Source of the DNA: an uncultured Acidimicrobium sp.
Lineage (GTDB): Bacteria; Actinomycetota; Acidimicrobiia; Acidimicrobiales; Ilumatobacteraceae
Assembly (NCBI GenBank): GCA_903895515.1
Contig: CAITUB010000050.1
Coordinates: 1 to 10,769, forward strand
Reading direction: 5' to 3'
DNA length: 10,769 bases
Under the pieces are notes generated by a model. The model made no database searches, was not told where the DNA came from, and saw only the letters and a list, made by a program, of their open reading frames with translations. The position numbers and the translations under genes are program-made. Below are positions 1 to 6,715 of the stretch, piece after piece; position 1 is the first letter of the stretch; each line of letters opens with the position of its first letter.

Positions 1-496
1 GGCTCTCTTCGTTGCCCTGCATGTCGCACACAAACAGTGCGTTTCCGCGCACATAAGCAATGTGTTTGCCATCTGGGCTAATGCGTGCGTCGTACATGGT
101 TCCCGGCGCTGGGTTGTTAACCACAATTTCATGGGCATTGTGCATGTCGCTCACAAACAGGCGACCGCTTACGGCAAAGGCAACGTGGTGAACTTCGCTA
201 TCGCATGAAAAGGAAACGATTCCGGCTGCGCCTTCGCGTGCGCGTTCCCGACGAGCACGCTCTTGCGTTGATTCATTTTCTGAATTCGTTCCCGCGAGTA
301 GTGCACGGATATCGGCAATACATGTTTCGGTGTTGCGTTCTGTGTGACACAACCACAACGAATTGACAGTGTCGTTTCCTGCTGCCGAGCGAAGAAACAG
401 CACTCGCTTTCCATCTGGAGAAACAACAATGTTTCGCGGTTCACCAAGGGTGAGGCGCTGAGTTCGCGCATACTGCCGAGGGAACGTGTCGGTCAT
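1..496 (-). CDS. S9 family peptidase (DPP-IV N-terminal type), partial: N-terminal 165 residues
   Basis: The gene reads leftward from an ATG at 496-494 and is still open at the window edge, so only the N-terminal 165 codons are visible. The protein begins MTDTFPRQYARTQRLTLGEP and carries two SPDGK beta-propeller blade motifs (about residues 26-30 and 140-144), with an Arg/Glu-rich stretch ERARRERAREGAAGIVSF near 79-96. This pattern is typical of the DPP-IV/prolyl-oligopeptidase N-terminal propeller that gates a C-terminal alpha/beta-hydrolase domain. The Ser-Asp-His triad would lie outside the window and cannot be checked. No signal peptide is seen, so a cytoplasmic peptidase is likely. The start ATG overlaps the TGA of the upstream thiolase-like gene (ATGA, 496-493), which supports this start and suggests translational coupling. 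A TolB-like propeller without a peptidase domain is the alternative. Confidence 0.8.
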   Translation of the reverse strand, partial: MTDTFPRQYARTQRLTLGEPRNIVVSPDGKRVLFLRSAAGNDTVNSLWLCHTERNTETCIADIRALLAGTNSENESTQERARRERAREGAAGIVSFSCDSEVHHVAFAVSGRLFVSDMHNAHEIVVNNPAPGTMYDARISPDGKHIAYVRGNALFVCDMQGNEES

Positions 497-1986
497 GCGA
501 GCAGTGTTCCGGAATCGTCTAGTCGCACCGGAACGCCAACCCATTCGCGTTCGCACATCTCGGATGCAAGTTGAGAGTCGTTCGATGTTGCCCATGCGCG
601 TCGTGAGTCGGGGAGGATGACCGAGGCGCAAATCGTTTCTGGGATTCCGTCGCGTCCGTGCATCACGCTGTAGGCCTCAAGTTTTGCCGGGCCAACTGCT
701 TCGACAGCACTTGCTACTTGGCGCTTTGGCAATGCATCAACTTCGTTTTGGGGAGACGAATGCGCAAAACCGTTTTTCGGTGGCGTTGTTGCGTATGCAC
801 CGAATGCATGCTTGGTGGCGTACCCACCATTTGCCCACACGAAGCCGTGAGTATCTGGCTGTTCACGAACTTTAAGCATCGTTGTGGCAATGGCGTTCAT
901 TACATAGTTATTGAAAGGCCCGCCTGCAAACGACAACCCGCCGGTTGAGGTGAGTTGTTGGTTCAAGCTGAGACCAAGTGACTGTGCGCCAAGTTGAACT
1001 GCTGAAGGAAAGCACGAGTACAAGTCGATGAAGTCATATTCACTGGTGTGCTTGCCCGTGAGTTGTTGTAACTGTTCGCCACCTAAACGAATTGCTGGCG
1101 TGTCGGTGAACGACCAGCGATGAGAAATGAAGTTATGTTCGTGGCAGTCGGTTCCTGCTTGCGGGAACACCCATTTGTCACGCGCAATACCAAGCGCGGT
1201 TGCACGTTCTACAGAACACAAAACAAGTGCGGCCGACATATCGACATCGTTGTTTGAATTCATGAGTTTCGTATACGGGAAGCCGACCATTCGGTTAGTT
1301 GGTGAAGCGGTGCGAATCTGTTCTGGTGTGTACGACTTGTGCAGCCATGCATTTGGGTTGCCTTCTGCAACTTTGCTGAATCGCGACCACAGTTCGCTAA
1401 TTAATTGCTGGTGGTCATGCACCGAACGCTGCGCTGCTGCACGCAATGCAGTTTCGAACATCGGGTAGATCTGGATAGGGAGTGCAATCTTGAGAGCGAG
1501 TTCGGCTTCATGGTTCATGACCAATTCATCACCCACGGCAGTTGGCGCTTCATCTGTCGAAGATTCTGGTGATGCGTTCATCCACTGCGGTTGCACTTCA
1601 GATTGCTTGGCCCGTCGGCGAGAGCGCGATGCTTCTCCGCCGGTGAGGATCACCATGTCGATCTCGCCACGAGAAATTGCCAATGCCGAATAGTTCACGA
1701 GTGATTGTGGAAGGTTTCCGCCGTGTGGAGTGAGACCCGTTACGCGAACGTCGAGTGCAAGTTCGCGAGCAATGCTTCGCCCCGGGTTCGGCTCGCGATT
1801 TGAAAGCGAACGCAATACGTGCAGCGCATCGATAGTGCCAAGCGCAGTTACTCCTGCATCTGCAATGGCGGCATGAACGGCCTGCGCCATGAGTTGGGTC
1901 GGGCCGAGCACGACGGATAGATCATCTTCGTGTTGCGAAATTTGGCCTTGCCCAACAAGTACAGGGGTGCGTGGGTCGAGCGTCAC
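493..1986 (-). CDS. Thiolase-like protein, TLP1 (SCP2-thiolase-like type 1) family; probably not an active thiolase
   Basis: The gene encodes 497 residues from a GTG at 1986-1984 (MTLDPRTPVLVGQGQ). This is the usual N-terminus of the actinobacterial 'acetyl-CoA acetyltransferase' family. The frame stays open to an ATG at 2178, but that would add 64 non-homologous residues and overlap rpiB, so I reject it. The thiolase fold is recognisable from HGGN (88-91), TGGEA (115-119), DLYSCFPSAVQ (321-331), GGLSFAGGP (349-357) and NGGYATKHAFG (386-396). A C-terminal region (about 400-497, ending WVGVPVRL) matches the extra beta-barrel domain of mycobacterial TLP1. The nucleophilic Cys region (about 91-101) has no cysteine, GHP is replaced by GGP, and the C-terminal CxG position reads NGG. 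M. smegmatis TLP1 was reported to be monomeric and without thiolase activity, so acyl-CoA or lipid binding is only a guess. It is coupled to the downstream S9 peptidase by an ATGA overlap. Confidence 0.85.
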   Translation of the reverse strand: MTLDPRTPVLVGQGQISQHEDDLSVVLGPTQLMAQAVHAAIADAGVTALGTIDALHVLRSLSNREPNPGRSIARELALDVRVTGLTPHGGNLPQSLVNYSALAISRGEIDMVILTGGEASRSRRRAKQSEVQPQWMNASPESSTDEAPTAVGDELVMNHEAELALKIALPIQIYPMFETALRAAAQRSVHDHQQLISELWSRFSKVAEGNPNAWLHKSYTPEQIRTASPTNRMVGFPYTKLMNSNNDVDMSAALVLCSVERATALGIARDKWVFPQAGTDCHEHNFISHRWSFTDTPAIRLGGEQLQQLTGKHTSEYDFIDLYSCFPSAVQLGAQSLGLSLNQQLTSTGGLSFAGGPFNNYVMNAIATTMLKVREQPDTHGFVWANGGYATKHAFGAYATTPPKNGFAHSSPQNEVDALPKRQVASAVEAVGPAKLEAYSVMHGRDGIPETICASVILPDSRRAWATSNDSQLASEMCEREWVGVPVRLDDSGTLLA

Positions 1987-2068
1987 TTCACAAACTCTAC
2001 TTTTCAATGTTTGCAAGCGATCTATTGGGTAATGGCTACGTGACCTATGCTCGCTTGCGGTATCTCTG
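1987..2068. promoter_or_regulatory. Divergent intergenic region, expected promoters for rpiB unit and thiolase-like gene
   Basis: These 82 bases separate two divergently transcribed units, so both promoters should lie here or in the adjacent 5' ends. No hexamer pair is convincing. For rpiB, TATGCT at 2046-2051 is the best -10-like element, with a weak TTGGGT at 2025-2030. Neither gene has a strong Shine-Dalgarno sequence, since rpiB is preceded by TATCTCTG and the thiolase-like GTG only by a weak TAGAG. This could mean leaderless or short-leader transcripts, which are common in actinobacteria. No clear operator palindrome was seen. Confidence 0.35.
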
Positions 2069-2542
2069 ATGAATTCTTCACTTACACCCCGCATTATTGC
2101 CCTTGGTTCTGACCACGCTGGCTTCGAACTGAAACAGCATCTATTGGCTGTGTTGTCGAAGGCTGGCCACACGGTCATTGATCACGGAACAGACTCCACG
2201 GAAAGCGTTGACTACCCGCCATTTTGTGCAGCTGCTGCACGCGATGTGCGAGATGGCAAAGCAGAGTTTGGCATCGTCATGGGCGGAAGCGGTCAGGGCG
2301 AACAGATTGCAGCGAACAAAGTGCATGGCGTTCGCGCTGCATTATGTAACGACTTGTACTTGGCAGAAATGGCCCGCTCACATAACGATGCAAACGTGTT
2401 GAGTATGGGTGGGCGAGTAGTGAGATTTGAATTAGCAGAACAAATCGTAGAAAAGTTTTTGACAACACCGTTTGAAGGTGGACGTCATGAGCGCAGAGTT
2501 GCACAGCTTGCAGAAATTGAACAACAAGAAGGAGCGCGCTAA
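2069..2542 (+). CDS. rpiB: Ribose-5-phosphate isomerase B
   Basis: This 157-residue cytoplasmic enzyme interconverts ribose 5-phosphate and ribulose 5-phosphate in the non-oxidative pentose phosphate pathway. It belongs to the RpiB/LacAB family, as shown by GSDHAGFELK (13-22), SVDYP (46-50), GGSGQGEQIAANKV (72-85) and HNDANVLSMGG (105-115). The E. coli-type active-site Cys (CGTG motif) is replaced by Gly72, and Glu78 in GQGEQ occupies the position of the catalytic Glu75 described for M. tuberculosis RpiB. This marks it as the actinobacterial subtype. The ATG at 2069 is the only reasonable start, although no Shine-Dalgarno sequence is visible. Its TAA overlaps the glyA ATG by one base (TAATG), so it is probably the first gene of an rpiB-glyA-wecA unit. 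Confidence 0.95.
   Translation: MNSSLTPRIIALGSDHAGFELKQHLLAVLSKAGHTVIDHGTDSTESVDYPPFCAAAARDVRDGKAEFGIVMGGSGQGEQIAANKVHGVRAALCNDLYLAEMARSHNDANVLSMGGRVVRFELAEQIVEKFLTTPFEGGRHERRVAQLAEIEQQEGAR
2529..2534 (+). promoter_or_regulatory. Ribosome binding site of glyA
   Basis: AAGGAG lies 7 bases before the glyA ATG, inside the end of rpiB. It is one of the best Shine-Dalgarno sequences in the window and supports strong independent initiation of glyA despite the one-base stop/start overlap. Confidence 0.75.
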
Positions 2543-3798
2543 TGCCTTGGCCGTCAGAGACTCAGAGAGACACCGAAGTTTTTGGATTGATCGATAAAGA
2601 ACGCGAACGTCAAAATACTGGTTTGCAACTCATTGCCAGCGAAAACTTCACCTCACCAGACGTGATGGAAGCAACGGGTTCGGTGCTTACCAATAAGTAC
2701 GCAGAGGGTTACCCGGGCAAGCGTTACTACGGTGGCAATGCAGTAGTTGACGACATTGAAGCGCTGGCAATTGAGCGTGTAAAGAAGTTGTTTGGTGCAG
2801 AACACGCCAACGTGCAGCCACACTCCGGTGCAAGCGCAAACATGGCGGTGTATCTGGGACTCATTAAGCCTGGCGACACTGTGCTTGGCCTGAGTCTTGA
2901 TCACGGCGGTCACCTCACCCACGGTTCACCAGTGAACGCATCGGGAATTTTGTACAACTTTCAATCGTTCCGCGTTGGTGCAACCGACGAGCGTTTGGAC
3001 TTCGATCAAATTCGCGACCTTGCAATTAAGCACAAGCCGAAGATGATCGTTGCGGGAACCACTTCATATCCGCGCAGACTAGAACCACAGCCATTCCGTG
3101 CCATTGCTGACGAAGTTGGCGCGCTCATGATGTTTGACATTGCACACATCGCTGGTCTTGTTGCAGGTGGCGCGCATCCGAATCCAGTGCCGTACGCCGA
3201 CGTGGTTACGTTCACCACGCACAAAACGTTGCGCGGTCCGCGTGGCGGTTGTATTTTGACCACTGCCGCCCATGCAGCAGCAATTGACAAGGCAGTGTTT
3301 CCGGGAAGTCAAGGTGGACCACTTGAACACGCAGTTGCAGCAAAGGCCGTTGCATTTCATGAAGCAATGCAGCCAAGCTTTAAGGACTACGCACAGCAAA
3401 TTGTGAAGAATGCTTCGGCGCTTGCAGAAGCCCTGTCAAAGCAGGGTTTCCGCTTGGTTTCGGGCGGAACCGACACGCACATGATGGTGGTGGACTTGCA
3501 ACCATTTGATGCCGAACTCACAGGCAAAGAATCGCAACTCGTTTTAGATGAAGCAGGAATCACGTTGAACAAGAACAACATTCCAAATGATCCGCGTAGT
3601 CCGTTCGTTACCAGTGGTGTGCGAATTGGAACGCCAGCGGTAACAACACAGGGCATGAAAGAGCCTGAGATGGCGTTGATTGCGGAATACATCGCAACAA
3701 CATTGCGTAATCGCAACAACCCTGCAGCGGTGGCGGAAGTTCGCGCCAAGGTTGCTGCGTTGTGCGCCAAGTTCCCTGTGTACCCAAAGCGTGCGTGA
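2542..3798 (+). CDS. glyA: Serine hydroxymethyltransferase
   Basis: This 418-residue PLP enzyme converts serine and tetrahydrofolate into glycine and 5,10-methylene-tetrahydrofolate in the cytoplasm, the main source of one-carbon units. Family motifs are intact: LIASENF (30-36, Glu34 is the likely catalytic acid), YAEGYPGKRYYGG (53-65), QPHSGASAN (92-100), FDIAHIAGL (198-206) and TTHKTLRGPRGG (225-236), where Lys228 should form the PLP aldimine. Length is normal for bacterial SHMT. The start is fixed by AAGGAG at 2529-2534 and by the TAATG junction with rpiB. Its TGA overlaps the GTG start of the next gene by 4 bases (GTGA). glyA close to atp operons is, as I recall, also seen in other actinobacteria. 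Confidence 0.97.
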   Translation: MPWPSETQRDTEVFGLIDKERERQNTGLQLIASENFTSPDVMEATGSVLTNKYAEGYPGKRYYGGNAVVDDIEALAIERVKKLFGAEHANVQPHSGASANMAVYLGLIKPGDTVLGLSLDHGGHLTHGSPVNASGILYNFQSFRVGATDERLDFDQIRDLAIKHKPKMIVAGTTSYPRRLEPQPFRAIADEVGALMMFDIAHIAGLVAGGAHPNPVPYADVVTFTTHKTLRGPRGGCILTTAAHAAAIDKAVFPGSQGGPLEHAVAAKAVAFHEAMQPSFKDYAQQIVKNASALAEALSKQGFRLVSGGTDTHMMVVDLQPFDAELTGKESQLVLDEAGITLNKNNIPNDPRSPFVTSGVRIGTPAVTTQGMKEPEMALIAEYIATTLRNRNNPAAVAEVRAKVAALCAKFPVYPKRA

Positions 3799-4913
3799 TT
3801 GATCTCACCGGCTATCTGATCGTTGGCCTATGCGCCGCGGTGGTAACAGCAATCCTTACTCCGCTTGTCGAGCGTTATGCCCGCAAGCGTCGATGGATGG
3901 CTGAACCAGACGAACGACGTGCACACCCGGTGCCAACTCCAAACGTTGGCGGCTTGGCATTCATTGGTGGACTTGTTGCTGCGCTCATACTTGCGTGGCG
4001 AATGGATCGTTTCTCGCCAGTCATTTCTGGCAACTCCGAATTGATCGGCGTTGTTCTCGCAGCGTGTTTAATCACTGCGCTTGGTTTTGCCGATGACATT
4101 CGTGATTTGTCTGCGCCAATGAAAGTGACTGGAGTAGTGGTAGTTGCGCTGGTGCTGGTGTGGTTCGGCGTAACCATGTTTTATTTCCGCGTGCCATTCC
4201 TTGACGTGTTCGTGTTATCTAACGATTGGATTCCACTATTCACCGTGCTGTGGCTATTAGGAATGACTCAAGCGATCAACTTGATTGACGGACTTGATGG
4301 ACTAGCGACAGGAATTGTTGCTATTGCTGCTGCAACATTTTTTGTGTACAGCAAACATCTTGCAGATCAAGGTTTGCTCGCACAACCAAACATTGGTCCA
4401 CTCATTGCCATCATCACGCTTGGTATTTGTTTGGGTTTCTTGCCGTACAACTTCAACCCTGCGCGAATATTCATGGGCGATGTTGGTGCGCTGATGCTCG
4501 GTCTGCTGATGGCAGTGTCCACCAGCGTTGTTGGAGGCAGAGCTGACCCACAGCTACAAGGTGTGAGCGGGCAAACGTATTTCTTTATTGCGCCGTTGTT
4601 TATTCCACTGCTCATTCTTGGCGTGCCATTCTTCGACGTGCTGTTTGCCATTCTTCGTCGCACGGTAAGCAGGCAAGGTTTTGCTACTGCCGACCGCGGA
4701 CACTTGCATCACCGACTGATTGCCCTTGGGCATGGGCCTCGTCGTGCCGTGGTTATTTTGTGGGCCTGGACGGCACTGCTGTCGACCATTGCTTTGTACC
4801 CGGCGCTTATTTCGACCAAGCCCAACTTCTGGCCCTTGCTCGCCGCGGCCATTGTTCTGGCGGCATTTACGGTGTTGCACCCCCGTTGGCGCCCCCACGA
4901 AACAGCCGAATAG
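3795..4913 (+). CDS. wecA: Polyprenyl-phosphate GlcNAc-1-phosphate transferase (WecA/Rfe/TagO family)
   Basis: This 372-residue polytopic membrane enzyme of glycosyltransferase family 4 should transfer a HexNAc-1-phosphate (probably GlcNAc-1-P from UDP-GlcNAc) to a polyprenyl phosphate, starting synthesis of an envelope glycan linker such as the arabinogalactan linkage unit or teichoic-type polymers. Motifs in order are DERRAHPVPTPNVGG (39-53), GFADD (97-101, the Mg-binding Asp pair), NLIDGLDGLA (162-171), NFNPARIFMGDVGA (219-232) and DRGHLHHRL (300-308). The HLHH form points to WecA/TagO rather than MraY. About ten hydrophobic segments are visible. The GTG at 3795 forms a GTGA overlap with the glyA stop; an upstream in-frame ATG at 3762 would add 11 residues inside glyA and is less likely. 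In M. tuberculosis, rfe (Rv1302) also sits directly before the atp operon. The exact sugar and acceptor are not shown by the sequence. Confidence 0.9.
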   Translation: MIDLTGYLIVGLCAAVVTAILTPLVERYARKRRWMAEPDERRAHPVPTPNVGGLAFIGGLVAALILAWRMDRFSPVISGNSELIGVVLAACLITALGFADDIRDLSAPMKVTGVVVVALVLVWFGVTMFYFRVPFLDVFVLSNDWIPLFTVLWLLGMTQAINLIDGLDGLATGIVAIAAATFFVYSKHLADQGLLAQPNIGPLIAIITLGICLGFLPYNFNPARIFMGDVGALMLGLLMAVSTSVVGGRADPQLQGVSGQTYFFIAPLFIPLLILGVPFFDVLFAILRRTVSRQGFATADRGHLHHRLIALGHGPRRAVVILWAWTALLSTIALYPALISTKPNFWPLLAAAIVLAAFTVLHPRWRPHETAE

Positions 4914-4925
4914 AGCACAAACGCA

Positions 4926-4940
4926 CGACCGGTTTGGTCG
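4926..4940. repeat. Short inverted repeat (5-bp stem, 5-base loop)
   Basis: CGACC and GGTCG flank GGTTT, 12 bases after the wecA stop. The stem is GC-rich but only 5 bp and is not followed by a T-tract. It could be a weak RNA hairpin or part of an operator; chance is a real possibility. Confidence 0.35.
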
Positions 4941-4952
4941 ATTTGGCGGCCT

Positions 4953-4964
4953 CAAACTAGTTTG
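4953..4964. repeat. Perfect 12-bp palindrome upstream of the atp operon
   Basis: CAAACTAGTTTG equals its own reverse complement and lies 45 bases before the TTG start of the atpZ-like gene. Its size and symmetry suit a dimeric regulator half-site pair, and its place near any operon promoter fits an operator. No cognate regulator is encoded here. Confidence 0.45.
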
Positions 4965-5008
4965 TACTTAGTTTCACAAGCGGTTCGAGCCTGAGGGGCA
5001 TTTTCTCG

Positions 5009-5308
5009 TTGAAGTTCTTTCCTAAGAAGTTGGTGCCCAAGAAGGCATTGGAATCCGGCATGAGTGACACACTCGGTCGAGGCCCAGAGATGGCGCTGAG
5101 CGTGTTGGTGTTTACCGTTGTTGGCCTGGTCATTGACTCGCAAGTAGGAACAATGCCGATCGTGACCATTGCGTTGGTGGTGTTTTCAGTTGTCGGCAAC
5201 TTCATCCGCATGTATTACACGTACGACGGACGCATGAAAACGCTTGAAGAACAGCGGTCGAGTGCGTCAATGGCGCACCAACGCGACAGGAGCCTCAGTG
5301 AAAACTGA
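5009..5308 (+). CDS. atpZ: AtpZ/AtpI-family small membrane protein (ATP synthase accessory)
   Basis: This protein of up to 99 residues has two hydrophobic segments (about 29-47 and 50-69) joined by IDSQVGTMP and a charged C-terminus (YDGRMKTLEEQ). The pattern SDTLGRGPEMALSVLV followed by a short second helix and YTYDGRM fits the AtpZ/'putative F0F1-ATPase subunit' family found at the head of many atp operons. Related proteins are proposed to help assemble the c ring or to move Mg/Ca ions; which applies here is unknown. The TTG at 5009 is used as start, with GAGGGG 11 bases upstream. An ATG at 5060 (MSDTLGRG) is a serious alternative and would give 82 residues that keep the whole conserved core. 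Its 3' end overlaps the next gene by 11 bases. Confidence 0.75.
   Translation: MKFFPKKLVPKKALESGMSDTLGRGPEMALSVLVFTVVGLVIDSQVGTMPIVTIALVVFSVVGNFIRMYYTYDGRMKTLEEQRSSASMAHQRDRSLSEN
5288..5292 (+). promoter_or_regulatory. Ribosome binding site deciding the atpI-like start
   Basis: AGGAG lies 5 bases before the GTG at 5298, inside the end of the atpZ-like gene. It is the reason for choosing this GTG over the upstream ATG at 5244, which lies deep in the preceding gene, and over the ATG at 5337, which has no Shine-Dalgarno sequence. Confidence 0.7.
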
Positions 5309-5786
5309 CGATCCTCAGTACGTGTCAATTCTTTCGATGAATGACCAAGGCCCAGCGCCCGAGGCTGCGATTGTGCGCGACATTATTAAGCACGGCTCAA
5401 TTGTTGCCCCCATCTTGATTGGACTGAGCGCAGTGTTTTGGGGAGTGAACGGTGCATGGTCGGGTGCATACGGCGTCGTTTTGGTGCTGGGGAATTTTGC
5501 AGTTGCAGCCTGGATGGTGTCCTACACCGCCCGTATTTCGTACGCCCTCATGATGGGTGCAACGCTGTTTGGTTACATTTTTCGTCTAGCGGTAATCGCC
5601 GCGGCCGTATTTTTTGTCCGTAATGCGACGTGGGTTGAACTCGTGCCATTGTGCATGACTATTGTCATTACTCACGTTGGGTTGCTCTTCTGGGAAATGC
5701 GTTATATTTCTTTGTCGCTTGCTTTCCCCGGACTCAAGCCAAAACATGTAGCAAGCCCCACCGTTCAAGATTCAACAAGTAACTAG
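5298..5786 (+). CDS. atpI: AtpI-like ATP synthase subunit I / accessory membrane protein
   Basis: This 162-residue protein has four predicted membrane helices (about 34-50, 55-73, 83-107 and 112-134) after a polar N-terminus and ends in a polar tail from about 145. Helix spacing, the motif VLVLGNFAVAAWMVSYTARIS and the place immediately before atpB match the ATP_synt_I family, including the Rv1303-type proteins of mycobacteria. AtpI proteins act at the membrane in c-ring assembly or stability and are usually not part of the final enzyme. The GTG start is chosen from the AGGAG at 5288-5292. The gene overlaps the atpZ-like gene by 11 bases and is followed by atpB after 19 bases. Sequence conservation in this family is low, so the assignment leans on topology and context. 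Confidence 0.8.
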   Translation: MKTDDPQYVSILSMNDQGPAPEAAIVRDIIKHGSIVAPILIGLSAVFWGVNGAWSGAYGVVLVLGNFAVAAWMVSYTARISYALMMGATLFGYIFRLAVIAAAVFFVRNATWVELVPLCMTIVITHVGLLFWEMRYISLSLAFPGLKPKHVASPTVQDSTSN

Positions 5787-5805
5787 TCGATAAAGCAGGA
5801 TCACA

Positions 5806-6651
5806 GTGTTCTCAACTCAATTCGCAGTTCAGAAGTTCGCACAAGTTGTCTCAGTACTTGTGTCGAGCGAAGGTGGAGAAGCAAAGCCTCGCGGTTTTAG
5901 CTTCCCTCCGATCAACACCATTCTTCGTTGGAAAGATGTTGTTCCGGGCATCAACAAAGTTGTCATCATCGCAATTTTGTCTGCGGTCATTGGAACAGCA
6001 TTGTTCCTTGTTGCAGCAATGAAAGATGCGCGCAAGGCTCCAAAGGGAAGCCGCAACTTGGCCGAGATCATCGTTGAGTTCATTGAGAAGAACATCATCA
6101 TGGAAACCATGGGCAAAGACGGAATGGGTTGGACGCCGTTCTTGCTCACGATGTTCGTGTTCATTTACTTGTGCAACTTGCCAGGAATTATTCCGTTCAT
6201 TCAAATGCCAGCAACTGCTCGCATGGGTATTCCTGCATTCATGGCGTTACTCGTGTGGGTGGTGTTCAACGCAACAGGCATTAAGCACCAAGGTTTCTTT
6301 GGTTACTTCAAGAACGTGTTGTTCCCACCGGGAGTTCCAAAAGCGCTGTACATCTTGGTGACGCCAATCGAACTCATCTCAACTCTGGTTGTTCGTCCGT
6401 TCTCGTTGGCAGTTCGACTTTTCGCCAACATGCTTGCTGGTCACCTTTTGTTGGTTATTTTCGCCTTGCTTACACAGGCACTAATTCAGGCACAGACACA
6501 AAAATTCTTCCTCGTGCCAATTGGCGTTTTGCCATTCGCCCTGCTCATCTTCTTGACGGGCTTTGAGATCTTGGTTGCATTCCTCCAGGCGTACATCTTC
6601 ACGGTTCTCACCGCGGTGTACATCGGTGGGGCAACGCACCCAGAGCATTAA
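5806..6651 (+). CDS. atpB: F1Fo ATP synthase subunit a
   Basis: This 281-residue membrane subunit forms the two proton half-channels beside the c ring. The hallmark stretch SLAVRLFANMLAGHLLL (200-216) contains the essential Arg204 (equivalent to E. coli Arg210), followed by the actinobacterial AGH in place of AGE. Glu254 in GFEILVAFLQAYIF sits where E. coli has His245, and Gln261 matches Gln252. Membrane segments are visible at about 50-72, 111-131, 142-157, 184-199, 205-227 and 238-274. The start is a GTG at 5806 with CAGGA at 5796-5800. Residues 1-33 precede the FPPIN motif and include a hydrophobic stretch (12-19). Length is in the normal range for actinobacteria. Confidence 0.96.
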   Translation: MFSTQFAVQKFAQVVSVLVSSEGGEAKPRGFSFPPINTILRWKDVVPGINKVVIIAILSAVIGTALFLVAAMKDARKAPKGSRNLAEIIVEFIEKNIIMETMGKDGMGWTPFLLTMFVFIYLCNLPGIIPFIQMPATARMGIPAFMALLVWVVFNATGIKHQGFFGYFKNVLFPPGVPKALYILVTPIELISTLVVRPFSLAVRLFANMLAGHLLLVIFALLTQALIQAQTQKFFLVPIGVLPFALLIFLTGFEILVAFLQAYIFTVLTAVYIGGATHPEH

Positions 6652-6715
6652 TTCAGATAGATCGAATACCGACAGATACCCACAAAAAACTAAACAACTA
6701 AACAGGAGATAAAAA
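6652..6715 (+). promoter_or_regulatory. A-rich atpE leader, candidate translational enhancer
   Basis: The 64 bases between atpB and atpE are rich in A, poor in G and apparently unable to form a stable hairpin. They contain CAGATA twice (6654-6659 and 6673-6678) and a perfect tandem 8-mer (6689-6704) directly before the Shine-Dalgarno AGGAG (6704-6708), which is 7 bases from the ATG. Subunit c is needed in about ten copies per complex, and E. coli atpE has a comparable unstructured enhancer before its Shine-Dalgarno. A role in raising c synthesis is inferred from this similarity. Confidence 0.5.
6689..6704 (+). repeat. Perfect tandem repeat of an 8-mer before the atpE RBS
   Basis: ACTAAACA occurs twice without a gap; the last A is also the first base of the AGGAG Shine-Dalgarno. 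It probably keeps the leader unstructured. Random slippage in an A-rich spacer is the null explanation. Confidence 0.7.

Larger units (their letters stand above)
4914..5008. promoter_or_regulatory. 95-base gap before the atp operon, candidate promoter/operator region
   Basis: This is the largest gap on the plus strand and the natural place for an atp operon promoter. It contains a short hairpin (4926-4940) and a perfect 12-bp palindrome (4953-4964). A TTGGCG at 4943-4948 could be a -35 element, but no good -10 lies at normal spacing (TACTTA at 4965-4970 is poor). GAGGGG at 4992-4997 may serve as a distant Shine-Dalgarno sequence for the TTG at 5009. No uridine tract follows the hairpin, so a terminator is not supported and readthrough from wecA remains possible. 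Confidence 0.4.

Noticed and set aside
169..471. 100-codon minus-strand reading frame inside the S9 peptidase
   Set aside because: It is an out-of-frame shadow of the S9 peptidase gene, with no recognisable protein features.
658..1693. Several plus-strand reading frames opposite the thiolase-like gene
   Set aside because: They are antisense shadows rich in Cys, Trp and His, with no ribosome binding sites or family motifs.
1987..2178. 64-residue upstream extension of the thiolase-like frame to an ATG at 2178
   Set aside because: It overlaps the start of rpiB on the opposite strand, has no family resemblance, and the GTG at 1986 gives the standard N-terminus.
3762..3794. Upstream ATG start for the wecA-like gene
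   Set aside because: It lies inside glyA, adds 11 residues before the first helix, and the GTG at 3795 forms a typical GTGA overlap.
4926..4940. Rho-independent terminator after wecA
   Set aside because: The stem has only 5 bp and no T-tract follows.
4554..4971. Overlapping frames on both strands at the 3' end of the wecA-like gene
   Set aside because: The composition is that of out-of-frame translation (Arg, Pro and Cys-rich) and the wecA frame explains this DNA.
5244..5297. Upstream ATG start for the atpI-like gene
   Set aside because: It is buried in the preceding gene and lacks a Shine-Dalgarno, while AGGAG is well placed for the GTG at 5298.
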